Positions 36,917 through 48,599 of a stretch of 64,000 bases of DNA are shown here, in pieces; within the stretch, counting starts at the first letter, position 1, and the number at the start of each line of letters is the position of its first letter. The translations under genes and the position numbers were made by a program. This stretch comes from Trema orientale (lineage: Eukaryota; Streptophyta; Magnoliopsida; Rosales; Cannabaceae). The stretch covers positions 432,237-496,236 of the forward strand of contig JXTC01000011.1 in assembly GCA_002914845.1 (NCBI GenBank). Direction: 5' to 3'. The notes under the pieces were generated by a model. It searched no databases. It was given only the letters and a program-made list of their open reading frames with translations, and was not told the DNA's origin.

Positions 36917-39357
36917 TGTTAGTATTTTTGTCCTAAAAGCAAGATGTAAATAATAATTTACTATTAAATTATATAGTTGATTTTGTTCTATTTTTTTGTA
37001 TATATTATTTACGATAATCAAATGATATATATAAATATCATTAAAATTGCTTGATTATCATTAAACTTAGTATGTATAAAAGTTGTACATACAAGAGGAT
37101 TAAGTTTAAGGGATATAATCTAAACTAGTCCATAATTAATTAATAAAGTTGGAATCTTTAATTACAAAAAAATTACTAGTACGGTCCATTACCATTAAAA
37201 ATAGAACAGTCTTATCCGGGCTGTTTATGTAACAACATTAAATAGAAGTACTTTATATAATGAGATTATATAGGACTGGACCAGATAAATTTGAATATCT
37301 GATAATATCCGTTACAGAACAGAATATTCAAATTTATCAACTGATGATCATATATGGAACTATCTTAGTTCTGAATAATTAATAGACTCATGTTTATATT
37401 TTTATGTCTCTTGATGTATTCGGTAACATCTATGTTTATAGCGGACCAAATCCTTGTATGTTGGAGACATAGTAATATAGATAGCTAAGAATATTAATTA
37501 ATAATATAGAATCCATTCCTTCCTAACATAAGTTAAAAAAATAATTCCTTTGAGTAACAATTTGGTACTTGAATGATAGAGCACTCAATTCATGATTTAA
37601 TCATAAATTTGTTGTTCATTAGAAGATCATAAGAACTCGAGGATAAAGAAGTAATTAGAGAGGATAACGGATTACGAACCTAACTCTATTTATGAATCAT
37701 TTATGGAGGATTGATCTGTATGTAATGATTAAATCAATTAATAAACTTTATGATTGCTTTGAATAATTTATAATGTAACTTTCAAGAGTACAGTTCCAGT
37801 TTTTTAGTGGAGTAATACTGGAACTAATAAATTCGATAATTTTATTAAAGAGTTTAATTAATTATCAAATTTATTCGAGCTTGAAATTACAAGTTCATAG
37901 GTCCCCAAACCACCTCTATTAATATTGTATTGAACTTGTTATATAGTCATTTTATTGTATTAATATTTAATTTAAAATTGTTGAGTTTTAAATTAATTAT
38001 GTCACACTAAAATTAATGTCACATATTTAATTATTTTATGTGTCACATTATAATAAATAATAATAATTATTATTATTATCTATTTGATTTATTATTTCTT
38101 ATAAATAATATGATTATTTAATAAGCAATAAAAGTGTTTTCAACACTGTATTGGGCGTGCAACACAAAGACATTTTCTTTGTATTACACGCATAAGGATA
38201 AGAAAAATAATGTAATTATTTTTGTTATTTTTCTAATTGGAAAATTATGATTTACCAAATAAATTAATTCCATTATTTTATAATTTGATTATTTGAAGTT
38301 TTTGGATAAAACAAAATAGGAAAATTTTGAAATATTAGCTTGTGTAAGACAAGCATTATACGTTAATATTAGTGAAGAGAAATTAAGAAATTTACTTTTT
38401 CTTTAAAAGTGTAAGCCTTCTATATTAAAAGTTGTTTTGTTTTTTCCAAATTAAAAAAATATATGGAATTAATTACGTAATTAAATAAATAAATTTAAAT
38501 AGGATGGAGAGGTATTTTACTTTAAGAGGAAATCTTATACACGTTAAAAATATATATCATATACGCGTAAACTCTATTCTAGGAGAAAGGATTTATTTTC
38601 ATATCTCAGTGAAATATGTTTACATAGTTTTAAATTGTTTAAAACTTAATTGGAAACTATTTTATACGTCAAAGAGCAGAGAAAATCTTCACTCTCATCT
38701 GTATATATTTTTATAATAATATCTTTAATAGGATTAAAATTATTTTTCTATTTAAGGTGATATGACATTAATATTATATTAATTTTCTGATTTATCAAAT
38801 TGGAAAATAGTTTTATACGTGTAAAAATTTGAGGTGATATGACATTAATATTATATTTAAGGTGATATAACATTAATATTAAAATTATTTTTCTTTATAT
38901 TAAAAACAATATAGGAGGCCAATTATTTTTTAAGTTCGAGGCCGTACTAGGAGTTTGAGAAACTTCTCTCATTTTTTCTTAAATTTTTAACGTGTGGTTC
39001 TTTTCCCCCTCTCTTAATCATCTTCCTACTATCTCATGTGTTGAGACCAATAGCAAGAATCTAGGGTGTGTGAGAAACAACAATATTCTGATTATTAAGA
39101 GCCCATCTTCTTGTTCTTTTGTGTGAATGCTTGGTGAAGAATATCTTGATCCCATAGCTTTGGTAAAGATCAACCACTTTATCAAAAGAAAATTATTGAA
39201 AGAAAGGTTAGAGTATTTTTTCTCTTCTATAAAAATAGTTTTTTAATTATATGCATTAAAACAATAAAATTATAATGATCATAAGCTCTCTCTTATGTGT
39301 GTAAAAATTTTTTTGTCGCTCACATTACCTTCCGCTGCATCATACGATGATTCTACA
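36917..39357 (+). mobile_element. Large LTR ('LTR A'), about 2.44 kb
   Basis: It starts TGTTAGTATTTTTGTCC and ends GATGATTCTACA. The start is homologous to the minus-strand start of LTR B (TGTTGGTGTTTTTGCCC) and the end to LTR B's end (CCTTCCGCTGCACCATATGATGG). The five bases on either side differ (GTAAC, AGTTA), so this copy is not a simple solo insertion. A hairpin around 37283-37342 (GATAAATTTGAATAT mirrored) lies near the left end. No pol sequence. Confidence 0.75.
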
Positions 39358-39362
39358 AGTTA

Positions 39363-39530
39363 TTTTCTAATCAATAACTCTTAAGGCCGATCTTTTCACT
39401 TTTCGACCCTTTTACCTTATACGACAACAAAGTTTAGACTAACTGGCATTGGGAAATTAATCCGTTCGCTGTGTTTTTGGGCAGTGGATTAACCAATCAA
39501 TTATATATTTTCTGTAACTTAACAAATAGA
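39363..39530. repeat. Direct repeat X, copy 2
   Basis: Homologous to 36741-36908 and starts within a few bases of the end of LTR A. It carries a short insertion (TTAATCCGTTCG) relative to copy 1. Confidence 0.85.
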
Positions 39531-39671
39531 CATATAATGCTGAAGTGAACTGGTCCGACCGTCATAAAATATTACGACAATTATTCAAATAATTTCATGG
39601 TTACTTGGTGAGTAATTATTATTTTTTTTTTTGAACAAAATTGTTGAGTAATTCTTATATATACTAATCAT

Positions 39672-41387
39672 TGTAGGAAACCATCATATGGTGCAGCGGA
39701 AGGTGGTGGGTGTAATATTCAAAATTTTACACCCATATCAGAGTTTAGGAATCGATATAGTTTTGTTGTTTTAATACATTGAATAGAAAAATTATTTACA
39801 AAGAATAGTAAGAGCAAACCTTTCTCTTAGATTCTTCTTTTTCTTACGATGAGGTTGTGTCTCTTTCAACGGCTATGAAACCACGATCTTCCTCACCAAG
39901 CCTCGACACCAATGAACAGGAGAGTGGGCTCCTTATAGTCACAATCTTATTGTTTCTATCACACAATTTTCTTGGAAAATCTTGCTATAGGTCTCAACTC
40001 ATGAGATAGCAAGAGTAAGGAGATGAGAGGGAAGGAAAAACACTCTACATGTTAAAATTAATTCTTTCTTGCCTGAGAAAAATATTTTACGTTAAAAAAA
40101 CCTCTCCCAATCGGCCTCTTCTACATTTAACGTGTAGTAGCCCCTTTTAAAAAAATTTCCTTCTTTTCTTTTTGATTTACACGCATAAAGCTCTTTCCTA
40201 ATTGATGAAATTTGGCCAATTAATTCAATATTAATTGCCATATATTTTCAAATAGAAAAAATAATTTTTTCTTAAAAAGAAATCTCAATACACGGCAAAA
40301 AGGTGGAGAGAATTTTCTCTGTAAAATAAATTTAACGTGTAGAAGAAAAATTTCCATTTAGGTTTTAAACTATTTAAAACCATGTAAATCATAACATATG
40401 ACACTTAAATAGGAAAAATCCCATTCTCCCATCATAGGGTTTACACGCATAAGATATAATTTTAATGTGTAAAATTTTTCCTATTAAAGTGAAATATATC
40501 CCCATCATCTTATTTAATTACAAATAGTTAATTCCATATATTTTAATTTTGGAAACAAAATANNNNNNNNNNNNNNNNNNNNNNNNNNNNNNNNNNNNNN
40601 NNNNNNNNNNNNNNNNNNNNNNNNNNNNNNNNNNNNNNNNNNNNNNNNNNNNNNNNNNNNNNNNNNNNNNNNNNNNNNNNNNNNNNNNNNNNNNNNNNNN
40701 NNNNNNNNNNNNNNNNNNNNNNNNNNNNNNNNNNNNNNNNNNNNNNNNNNNNNNNNNNNNNNNNNNNNNNNNNNNNNNNNNNNNNNNNNNNNNNNNNNNN
40801 NNNNNNNNNNNNNNNNNNNNNNNNNNNNNNNNNNNNNNNNNNNNNNNNNNNNNNNNNNNNNNNNNNNNNNNNNNNNNNNNNNNNNNNNNNNNNNNNNNNN
40901 NNNNNNNNNNNNNNNNNNNNNNNNNNNNNNNNNNNNNNNNNNNNNNNNNNNNNNNNNNNNNNNNNNNNNNNNNNNNNNNNNNNNNNNNNNNNNNNNNNNN
41001 NNNNNNNNNNNNNNNNNNNNNNNNNNNNNNNNNNNNNNNNNNNNNNNNNNNNNNNNNNNNNNNNNNNNNNNNNNNNNNNNNNNNNNNNNNNNNNNNNNNN
41101 NNNNNNNNNNNNNNNNNNNNNNNNNNNNNNNNNNNNNNNNNNNNNNNNNNNNNNNNNNNNNNNNNNNNNNNNNNNNNNNNNNNNNNNNNNNNNNNNNNNN
41201 NNNNNNNNNNNNNNNNNNNNNNNNNNNTTTATACATACTAAGTTTAAGGTCACATTTTATAATCACGGAATTTTCATGATATTTATATATTATCATAAAT
41301 AATATATACAAGCAAATAAAAATCAAATATATTTATTTATTAGCAAGTCATTATTTACATTTTGCTCTTAGGGCAAAAACACCAACA
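39672..41387 (-). mobile_element. Solo LTR ('LTR B') with perfect 5-bp TSD, containing an assembly gap
   Basis: On the minus strand it starts TGTTGGTGTTTTTGCCC at 41387 and ends CCTACA at 39672. ATCAT flanks it exactly on both sides (39667-39671 and 41388-41392), the 5-bp duplication expected for integrase. The length includes a 665-N gap, so the true size may differ. It is the same family as LTR A, in opposite orientation, and no internal retrotransposon sequence is visible, so it most likely formed by LTR-LTR recombination. Coding sequence hidden in the gap cannot be excluded. Confidence 0.85.
40563..41227. other. Assembly gap (665 N)
   Basis: Run of N within LTR B. Open frames spanning it are artefacts. 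Confidence 1.
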
Positions 41388-41392
41388 ATCAT

Positions 41393-43108
41393 ACCCTGAT
41401 TTTTTTTTTCCCCCGATTTCTTGAAGATATCTTATTCAGTAACATAATACTCGCACTTTTACATGGTTGTTTTCATCAACTTATGAGTGTCTTTTTTTTT
41501 TTTTTTTAAAAAGATGGAGGTATTCATGAGATTTTTTTTTTCAACATAAGAAAGTGTTTTTTTTTTTTTCAACATAAGAAAGTGTTTTAGTGTTGGGGGA
41601 AACAAATAAGGCTACCTGCCAAAGTGGAAGGCAAAAAAAAGCTAACAACATGAGAACACAAAAACAAATAAAAGCTTAAAGGAGGATTCAGCAACCCCGA
41701 AAAAGCAGATATAAGAAATGCGATGACATTAATCCTAGAATGAAGATAAAGAACCGTGCAGAAGAATCTCAGGCCACAATGTTCTCTTGCTGCTCATTTG
41801 ATCATATAATAGGTTACTTCATTTCCTTTCTTCTTTCCCTTCTACTTTATAAAAATCTCACTTTTATTCTTCTTTTTGATAAGTATGTGATTAGCTGTAA
41901 CTGAGTTTTGGTTTCAAAACATATGGAGATGTAATAAGGTGATATTAAAAAGTTGGTAAAATTGTGCTACATCTAGTCATACCACTCATGTAGGTACGGA
42001 TCCTATATTTATTCTAAGGTGAACTCACCGTAATAAATGACCCAATTAATTAATTCTAATAAATCTAACCTTAGGCCTTTATGTTTCCGAATTTTTATCG
42101 AGGAATTCATAATCTTCTGAATTAAATTGAAGCAAAAGAATAATATTATTAGAGAAAATATGGTGGTATTTGAAATTTGTTTGGTGTTGGCAAGCTTAAA
42201 ATATTAACTAATGTTTAGGCCCTCAAACATCTTGCTCTAATCAATACTCTCTCCTCACTCTTTAACAAGATGTGCCGAATGTTTGATACCCTATAGCACC
42301 ATTTTAGGACCTTGCATGCCAGTCAATGAATTGTGCAGTATTTGGTGTGTGGTGAATGGTGGTAGGAGTGAAAACTGAGCCTAATCCTTCGGGTAGAATT
42401 AAGCAAAGTCCTTTTAGTTCCATTTGCGGATCTTGGGATTTCTACAATGACCATGGGGATGTGGCGTTGGATTTGGTTTTTTTTTTTTTTTTGGGCGTAA
42501 ATACTTGACCTTTTCTTTGGATTCAATTGAGTCATATCTTCTATGTTCCATGGATGGGTCTTCCGGCTTTCTACAATAATAAAAAGGATGGAGAGATGAT
42601 AACATAAATGACTCTTTTTTCAAGGGGGAAAAATGTATTGCTCTAGTCAATTGAAAAAATATATAAATATACATATATACACACATTGAATTGAATTTCG
42701 GGTCATTATAATTTTTTTACCTTGTAAACCAGTTTATGGTGATATATGAGATAAATTGTGACCCTCACAAAAAAAAAGGCCATTTTTCTATTTTTTTCCC
42801 CTTGAAAATCTAAATTTATCCCAACATTCCACCATCCAGTAAAAATTCGACCGAGTTGAATAATTTTGACCAAGATTGAATACAATAAAAAAGGAAATAG
42901 AAGCCTCATGAAGTATTAAACTATTTTTCACTTCGGTTGGAAAAACTTGATCTAATAATGATGACTCACCACCTTCGGCTTCGAGCACGACAAATATTCA
43001 TAAAGGATATTGGTAAATACACTTGAGTAGCTATGGTTTAGGGACAATAATATTTCAGCTTTTCAATTAGGATATTTAGATAAATTTAAATATATAACAT
43101 GACACTAA
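41393..43108. other. Gene-free; possible traces of a copia gag
   Basis: On the minus strand near 42540-42600 a frame reads FYYCRKPEDPSMEHRRYDS, faintly like a gag zinc knuckle, but too decayed to call. A 25-30 bp word (T-run, then CAACATAAGAAAGTGTT) is repeated in tandem at about 41533-41586. Confidence 0.35.
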
Positions 43109-43496
43109 GGCTATGTTTGGTAGGAAGGAAAAACTTTAATGGAAAAGTAAAAGGAAATTAGAAAATTGGGTTGTTTGGTAAGAAGGAGAAGGGAAAGAAA
43201 AGGAAAAAGGGAGAGAAAAGTGGAAGGAAAAAATTGGTGGGGCCTACAGAAATTTTTTCCACTTAAAAGTAGAGAGAAAATAAGAAGGAAAATATTTTGT
43301 TAGTGTATTGGTAAGTTAAATTACAATACTGCCATTGTACTTAACTTTAAATAATAGTAATATTAGGGATAAAGTTATCATTTTAAATTAAACTAACTTT
43401 CTTTCCAAAAATATTTTCCTTTCTATCCTACACATTTTTTTTCTTTCCTATTTTTTCCTTCCCTCTTATTTTCTTTCCTCTTTACCAAACATAGCC
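43109..43496. mobile_element. Tourist-like MITE, family A copy 2 (388 bp, TAA TSD)
   Basis: Ends GGCTATGTTTGGTA and TACCAAACATAGCC are a perfect 14-bp inversion. TAA flanks both sides (43106-43108, 43497-43499). The body is GGAAAAGG-rich on the left and CTTTCC-rich on the right, as in the copy at 21969. Confidence 0.92.
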
Positions 43497-43499
43497 TAA

Positions 43500-44096
43500 A
43501 GTCATATTTGGCAGACTATATAAAGACTCTGTACTGTATTAATTAAATATAATACTATATTTAGTTATGCTTTTGTATTAATACGACATCAAAATTTATT
43601 TCAATACGAAGAGTATTATCTATTTCTACAAAATGATTGTATTACAGTGTATTATAACATTGATTTTTACCACTTTCTCTGTCCTTTATTTATCTCTTAT
43701 CACTTTCTATTTCTCTATTTTCTCTCTCATCCCTTTCTCTCCTCTTTCTTTCTCTCACATCACTTTATCCTTTTTTAAAAGTGGTATCTTAAAAATACTT
43801 TCAAAAGTGATTTTTCAAAAATTGAAATAGAAAGTGGTATTTTTGAAAAATAAATTTTAAAAAGTGATATTTTACAAATGGTACTTTTCAAAATAATTTT
43901 TGCAAAGTACTATTTCTCTAAATGAATTTTTAAATATAGTATTTTTAAACATTGGTAATTTTCTGAAATTAACTTTTAATACAACGTCTTGATATCATGC
44001 AAAACCAAACATAGTATTATAATAGAGTAATACAATACAATATAACTCAATATATCACAATATAATATTATACAATACAACATACTAAACATGACC
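43500..44096. mobile_element. Tourist-like MITE, family B copy 1 (597 bp, TAA TSD)
   Basis: Ends AGTCATATTTGG and CTAAACATGACC are inverted with a few mismatches; TAA flanks both sides (43497-43499, 44097-44099). The left TAA is shared with the right end of the preceding family A element. Internal words GACTCTGTACTGTATTAATT and CGACATCAAAATTTA recur in the copy at 45381. Confidence 0.85.
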
Positions 44097-44099
44097 TAA

Positions 44100-45377
44100 G
44101 GATCATTTCTTTTATAAAAATTTATGAAGAATAGCCTTTTTATCACCATGGGGATGGGGCCATTAGTTGACCCACCAAGAGTTTACAATTTCACTTTAAA
44201 CATACGAGATGGTGAGTTTAAGCCGCATAAAATAAGAACTAATATTTGTACTCTATAAAGGGAAAAATTACTTAAGTAAATCAGTATAATTTAACTAAAC
44301 AACTTAATAAAAATATTAGTGTAGAATGATACTAGTATCCAATTATAGCATCATTAATTTAAGGAGATACTATTATAGAATCCTCTTTTTCTAGCCTATG
44401 TGAGATCCTTTACCCCATGCCCTTAGAAAAGGGATTTTTGTAGTAGTCTCTAAATCCTATTGTCTCCAACTAATGCATACGATAGCCTTTAATTTTTATT
44501 TATTTATTTAATTATTTTTAGTGCTGGATTTCAGAACAAGGGCTAATATCCGTCTACAGACTCGAATTCTACCAAGTTCAATAACATAGACAATACAGCA
44601 CGTCAAAAAAACATTAATCAAGTAAAAGTTATTCAAAAACCCATTTGAGTTAATCAAATGTAGAAAATATTTTAAGTTGACCTCGAAGACTAATAAATTA
44701 AAGGAAACGTACGCATAAAAGTTATCAACATAAATGAACACAAAATTATGAAATGAAAATATAACCTGAGAAATAGTATTGATTTAAGAACCAAACTTTG
44801 TTTATTGGTCGATTCAGAGACTACTGTAGTAATTAGCATAAATAAGATGAAACACAGAAAAAAAAAAAGAAAAAAAAAAGGAAATTATCAGGACGATCGC
44901 CTTTTTCAAGATGTTTTAGACGATAATGAAAGCAAGGACCACCATGGAAGGTAGTGATAAAAGGAAGTAAAGGACGTTTAATCGGCACCAAAGGCGTTCC
45001 TCCTTTAAACCTAAGATTTCTTCAAACCATAGCCTCTGTTTTTAGTCTTATTATGTAAAAACGGATCAGAGGCCCAAATCGGAATCGGAGAAGAAAGACA
45101 GACAATACAATTAAAAGAAATACAAGTGCACGTTAAATTCTTGCCACATAAAAGCATCTAGCTTATGAAATATTAATTCAATAGTTCGGAATATAAAGAG
45201 TCTCACATGGGCTAAGAAAAGTGAGTTCTACTATAGCTTCTCTCAATAATTTCAAAAAGGGTTTTTCTTTTTTTGGAAAGAAATAATTTCAAAAAGGTTG
45301 AATGCGAAAGTATACCCTAAAATATGCATTTTTTGCAGTTTAAACTATAAATTTTGAGTCATGCAAAATTATACATC
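44100..45377. other. Gene-free
   Basis: No supportable gene. A patch at 44890-45010 is less AT-rich and has no recognisable frame. Confidence 0.5.
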
Positions 45378-45380
45378 TAA

Positions 45381-45950
45381 GATCATGTTTGGTATACTGT
45401 ATAAGGACTCTGTATTGTATTAATTAAACATAATACTATATTTGGTTATGCTTTTGTATTCTATTATTTAATACGACATCAAAATTTAATACAATGCGGA
45501 GAGTATTATCTAATACAGAATAAAAGGTCTGTATTACACTGTATTACATAATTTTAACTTTAATATAGTATTGTACAATACTCACTCTCCTCACTTTTTC
45601 TGTTCTTAATTTCTCTCTCATCCCTTTCTCTCTCACATCACTTTATCCTTTTCAAAAGTGATATTTTTCTAAATAAAATTTTTAAAAGTGGTATTTTCTA
45701 AATTTATATCTAAAAAGTAGTTTTTTCTTAAATAATTTTTAAAAGTGGTAATTTTACAAGTGATATTTTCCTAAATATTTTTTAAAAATGATATTTTTCT
45801 AAGTAAATTTTTAAAAATGATATTTTTCAAAATTAATTTTTTAATACAACATTTTAATACAAATGCAAAATCAAACGTAGTACTGTGAAAAAATAATAAT
45901 ACAACATATCACAATACAATACAATATAATAAGGTGCACCAAACATGGCC
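45381..45950. mobile_element. Tourist-like MITE, family B copy 2 (570 bp, TAA TSD)
   Basis: Ends GATCATGTTTGGTATA and GCACCAAACATGGCC are inverted; TAA flanks both sides (45378-45380, 45951-45953). Same internal order as the copy at 43500-44096 and same orientation. Confidence 0.88.
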
Positions 45951-45953
45951 TAA

Positions 45954-46690
45954 GTTTCAAATTTTAGAAAAAATCATATTTTATGCGTCAATATTGAGTG
46001 CTTTATAATTTTAAAAGACAAAATTACCCCTTATATTTGTTACCGAATAAAATAAATAAATAATTAATTAAACTAAAACAAAATGAGATAAAATTAATAA
46101 AAGAAGTAAATAAATAAATAAACTGTAAAGAGTGACCTTTGTGAAAGAAATGCAAATTTTAATATGATTTCCATGCTTTGAAACAATAATAAGCAAATCT
46201 CAATTCGATTTTAGTATTTAATAAAGGGTAAATTTGTTATTTTGTAAGCAAATGGTATGAATTTTTGGAAATTTGAAACTTAGAATATAATTTTATAGAA
46301 CTCAAAACCAGTATTTAAATTGCAGAAAGTACATAATTTATGGTTTTTATTCCATTGAACCCAATTTCAAAAACATTACTTCCATTTTTTTTTTTTGTTG
46401 GGGAATTTTATACTTCTTTCACAAGTAATTAATTTTAATTATGGACAAAATCAGAGAAAATTTATGGTTACAGATTAAGCCGAACGGATTAGCCACATCC
46501 AACGTTCGAATTTTTCACCTGCTATCAAAAGTTNTATGCTTTTCGGTTTCTTCCCAAAGGACTCGAATAAATTATAGACACAACTAAACAGGAAGCAAGT
46601 TGAAATAAAAATTATTAGTTTGGGTCATAGCACAATTAGTAAAAAGGTAGGTGGCAAGAGCGAATATTGTGTAAAAGTATACAAACCCCA
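45954..46690. other. Upstream region of the TXNL4B-like gene
   Basis: AT-rich; includes one ambiguous base at 46534. No clear TATA box was identified. Confidence 0.4.
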
Positions 46691-46705
46691 GAAAATTGCA
46701 GAGCC

Positions 46706-46708
<3 letters not shown>

Positions 46709-46749
<41 letters not shown>
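46709..46749. repeat. (GA)20 microsatellite abutting a start codon
   Basis: Uninterrupted GA dinucleotides end one base before the ATG at 46750, so they form the end of the 5' UTR of the TXNL4B-like gene. Confidence 0.95.
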
Positions 46750-46754
<5 letters not shown>

Positions 46755-47870
46755 TTACGTACTGAGAACTCTGACGAAGAAGCAAGAGGTGGACTCCATA
46801 ATCAGAGACACCATAGACAAGGTCCTCGTCCTCCGCTTTGGCCGAGCTTCCGACTCCGCCTGTCTTCATCTCGACGACGTCGTATGCTTCTTCTTTCCCC
46901 TCTTTCAATTTCTAATTCATACATAATTATGTAATTATATATATTGTATATTATTATAATTACTTGTTCACAACTTAATACATATGCAGCTCTGTAAATC
47001 AGCGAGAGAGGTTTCTAAATTCGCAAGCGTGGCTCTGGTAGATATTGATTCTGAAGATGTCCAAGTTTATGTCAAGTATTTTGACATTACATTCATTCCA
47101 TCCACCATTTTTTTCTTCAATGCCCATCACATGAAGATGGATTCAGGGTATTTATTTTGTTTTTATTTTATTGGGTTTTAATAATTTCCATTAATTTCGC
47201 CTAAATCCAACTTAAATTTGATTTGGGTTCATTGGAATTTTTTTTTTGTTTGTGTTTTTTTTTTTTTTTCTTTTAAAGAGATTTTGGGTATATGATTGAT
47301 GATTTGGATGTAGAATTTTGTGACCTTGTATTACAAAAAAATGGATTTGTCTGTTTAAAGGGGTAAGAGAACTAATCCTATAGGTTTATATTTATTGTAA
47401 ACCAATTTTAAAGCTAATAATCTATAATTTTAAATGCAGTACTGCTGATCATACTAAATGGGTAGGTGCATTTCACCAAAAGCAGGATTTCATTGACGTT
47501 GTAGAGGTAATTAACATTTTTGCATACCTATCTTCTTCTGGTCACAAAGATAATATTGAGACTCAATTATGTAAGAGGAGTTTTTGATTCGATACCAACA
47601 TGTTTCACTGAATGTAATATGATTTTATATTTGCTTATTGGTTCTTGGCAGCTTTCTTTCCTTTGCTTTTATCAATTTGATATGACTCTCTATGAGCCTT
47701 GCATAATTGCATATCTGATTCTAGGAGTGTTCATGTTAATGCAAAGATGAATCTTCTTCGGATTTTTGCAGGCAATATTTAGAGGAGCCATGAAAGGAAA
47801 GCTGATTGTGAATTGTCCCTTGCCACCAGAACGAATTCCGAAATATCAGTTATTGTACAAAGATGTATAG
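46750..47870 (+). CDS. TXNL4B: Thioredoxin-like protein 4B / DIM1-like splicing protein (151 aa, 4 exons)
   Basis: DIM1-family proteins have a thioredoxin fold without the redox CxxC; DIM1 itself is a U5 snRNP component, and TXNL4B (DLP) is a nuclear relative linked to pre-mRNA splicing. Exons are 46750-46881, 46990-47147, 47440-47506 and 47772-47870; 456 nt, no internal stop. Key segments in order are KVLVLRFGR (about 24-32), DSACLHLDD, VALVDIDSEDVQVY, the cis-proline region YFDITFIPSTIFFFN, HHMKMDSG, DHTKWVGAF, and the terminal IFRGAMKGKLIV...PKYQLLY. The pattern and length fit TXNL4B (human 149 aa) rather than DIM1/YLS8 (about 142 aa). The start is the ATG at 46750; a longer frame upstream has no ATG and would only translate the GA repeat as Arg-Glu. 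A possible intron begins 3 nt after the stop (47874). Confidence 0.93.
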
Positions 47871-47873
47871 AAG

Positions 47874-48419
47874 GTGAGTTCTATAAATTTTAAAGTTTCA
47901 TGAATCTTGTCCCTAACATATGAAATAGTTTGTTTTTTTTTCCCTTTTTCATCGACTTAGAACTGTTTGAAATCTTTGTTCATAGTTTTCTTCTTATGCT
48001 ATGAACCGAATAGCGTTTATGGGGCCAAACTTTAGGTCCTTAGGCATTTGTGGCTTGGGTGAGCGGTATGAACCTGTTGCAAGCTTTAGAACCCTCTACA
48101 AGTTTATGGTTTGCCTGTTCCTGGAACCCAGTTAGAGTTAGGTCATACAGGAATATGATACATAAAACAGTGTCACAGGGCAAACGAGTACTCATTTATC
48201 TTTCTTGTGGTCTTATCATCTCATCAGACAGATATTTATTTAGGTTCCGCCGAAATTCTCTTTAGGAAGGCGAAAAATCAAGTGGTAGTTTAGGTTTTAA
48301 CTTTCTATTCTTTAGTTGCATGATGCCTTATGCAGTTTTTTGTTTAAATCTGAGTAATGTTTCTATGAAGATGTTTCAATTGTTAAAGTGCAATTTGGAT
48401 CAACTTGATTGTTCTCCAG
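47874..48419 (+). other. Probable 3' UTR intron of the TXNL4B-like gene
   Basis: AAG/GTGAGT directly after the stop and TTCTCCAG at 48412-48419 make a strong donor and acceptor. The junction would be only 3 nt past the stop, inside the distance usually tolerated by nonsense-mediated decay. Confidence 0.5.
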
Positions 48420-48599
48420 GCCTTATGGAGTTGCATCTGGCCAGGGCTGAAAGACATTTTTTCTGCCTTATGAACTGTGTTTAAAGACTCCTGAAGCGGC
48501 CAACAGAAGATGCATGGGAACCTTGATGTTAGACCTTTGAATGCTCTTGTAAAGTTGGCTAGAACATGTGCTTATCAGGGAACTTTGAATTCGGTCAAA

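Noticed and set aside
40514-41326. Long open frames across the N run
   Set aside because: Produced entirely by unknown bases.
46696-46749. N-terminal Arg-Glu repeat extension of the TXNL4B-like protein
   Set aside because: The upstream frame begins with ATT, not ATG; the GA repeat is 5' UTR.
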